Assembly: GCA_020697025.1 (NCBI GenBank)
Contig: JAJFBO010000069.1
Location: 1-6,387, forward strand
From: Burkholderiales bacterium
GTDB lineage: Bacteria; Pseudomonadota; Gammaproteobacteria; Burkholderiales; UBA11063
DNA: 6,387 nt
Reading direction: 5' to 3'
Positions 6,140-6,387 of the stretch are shown here, piece after piece. Made by a program: the position numbers and the translations under genes. The notes below the pieces were generated by a model. The model was not told the origin of the DNA, did no database searches, and saw only the letters and a program-made list of their open reading frames with translations. The first letter of the stretch is position 1. Every line of letters begins with the position of its first letter.

Positions 6140-6387
6140 TCAAATTGCAAGAGTTTTTTTAATCAAAGGAATAGTAATATTACGCTTTTCAAGTACTGCG
6201 GTATCTGCAATATTACGCATGGCAATAACTAACTGTCCAATATTTCGATTATAGTGATTAATCAGAAAGTTGAGTCCTTCATCAGTAATTCCAATACCCT
6301 CAGCTCCTGCAATGTGACCTAATGCCTTTAAAATTTCATCATCATCCAACATTTTCAAATTAAGAACTAAACCTGATTTTAATCTGG
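6140..6387 (-). CDS. hda: Hda/DnaA-family regulatory protein, C-terminal part (N-terminus outside the window)
   Basis: The gene enters from the right edge; 81 residues are visible up to the TGA at 6142-6140. The first visible residues, RLKSGLVLNLKMLDDDE, match the RL.sGl...l.pLdDe segment that follows the sensor I area in DnaA-type AAA+ proteins. The rest is the helical lid: a winged stretch IGITDEGLNFLINHY, then RNIGQLVIAMRNI with the arginine where sensor II is expected, then RNITIPLIKKTL and the end. Ending at this point, with no DNA-binding domain IV, separates Hda from DnaA. Hda works with the DNA-loaded beta clamp to promote ATP hydrolysis by DnaA and so limits re-initiation. The clamp-binding motif and Walker motifs would lie outside the window. 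It is convergent with rpoD. A divergent DnaA-like homologue such as DnaA-related HdaA is hard to exclude. Confidence 0.82.
   Translation of the reverse strand, partial: RLKSGLVLNLKMLDDDEILKALGHIAGAEGIGITDEGLNFLINHYNRNIGQLVIAMRNIADTAVLEKRNITIPLIKKTLAI

Overview
This is an AT-rich stretch of a proteobacterial chromosome made mostly of housekeeping genes. The core is three genes on the + strand: uvrC (nucleotide excision repair endonuclease), pgsA (phosphatidylglycerophosphate synthase) and rpoD (primary sigma factor). They are separated by only 6 and 10 bases, so they look like one operon. A well-formed extended -10 promoter (952-979) precedes uvrC, and a hairpin terminator with a T-rich tail follows rpoD (6054-6092).

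Three minus-strand genes flank this block. At the left edge is the N-terminal part of a DUF4156-type outer-membrane lipoprotein (1-274). Next comes an unrecognised 81-residue protein with a very good ribosome binding site (435-680). At the right edge, convergent with rpoD, is the C-terminal part of an Hda/DnaA-like AAA+ protein (6140-6387), which regulates initiation of DNA replication.

The organism is probably a low-GC beta- or gammaproteobacterium. The uvrC-pgsA pair and Hda are typical of these classes. RpoD has the long non-conserved region between regions 1.2 and 2.1, and its lysine-rich N-terminal extension and wording just before region 1.2 lean towards Betaproteobacteria, possibly a Neisseriales relative. 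The genus cannot be fixed from the sequence alone. No tRNA, rRNA, CRISPR array, insertion sequence or prophage module was seen.

The genes do not form one pathway: they cover repair, membrane lipid synthesis, global transcription and replication control. The most notable points are the placement of rpoD behind uvrC-pgsA rather than in an rpsU-dnaG-rpoD type locus, and the shape of the sigma factor. It has about 217 extra residues at the N-terminus (basic, low-complexity, with A-tracts in the DNA) and about 39 at the C-terminus (acidic) around a normal-length core. A perfect Shine-Dalgarno sequence with no usable reading frame (893-902) and the 81-residue gene are the other unexplained items. 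I found no evidence for a new defence or mobile system.
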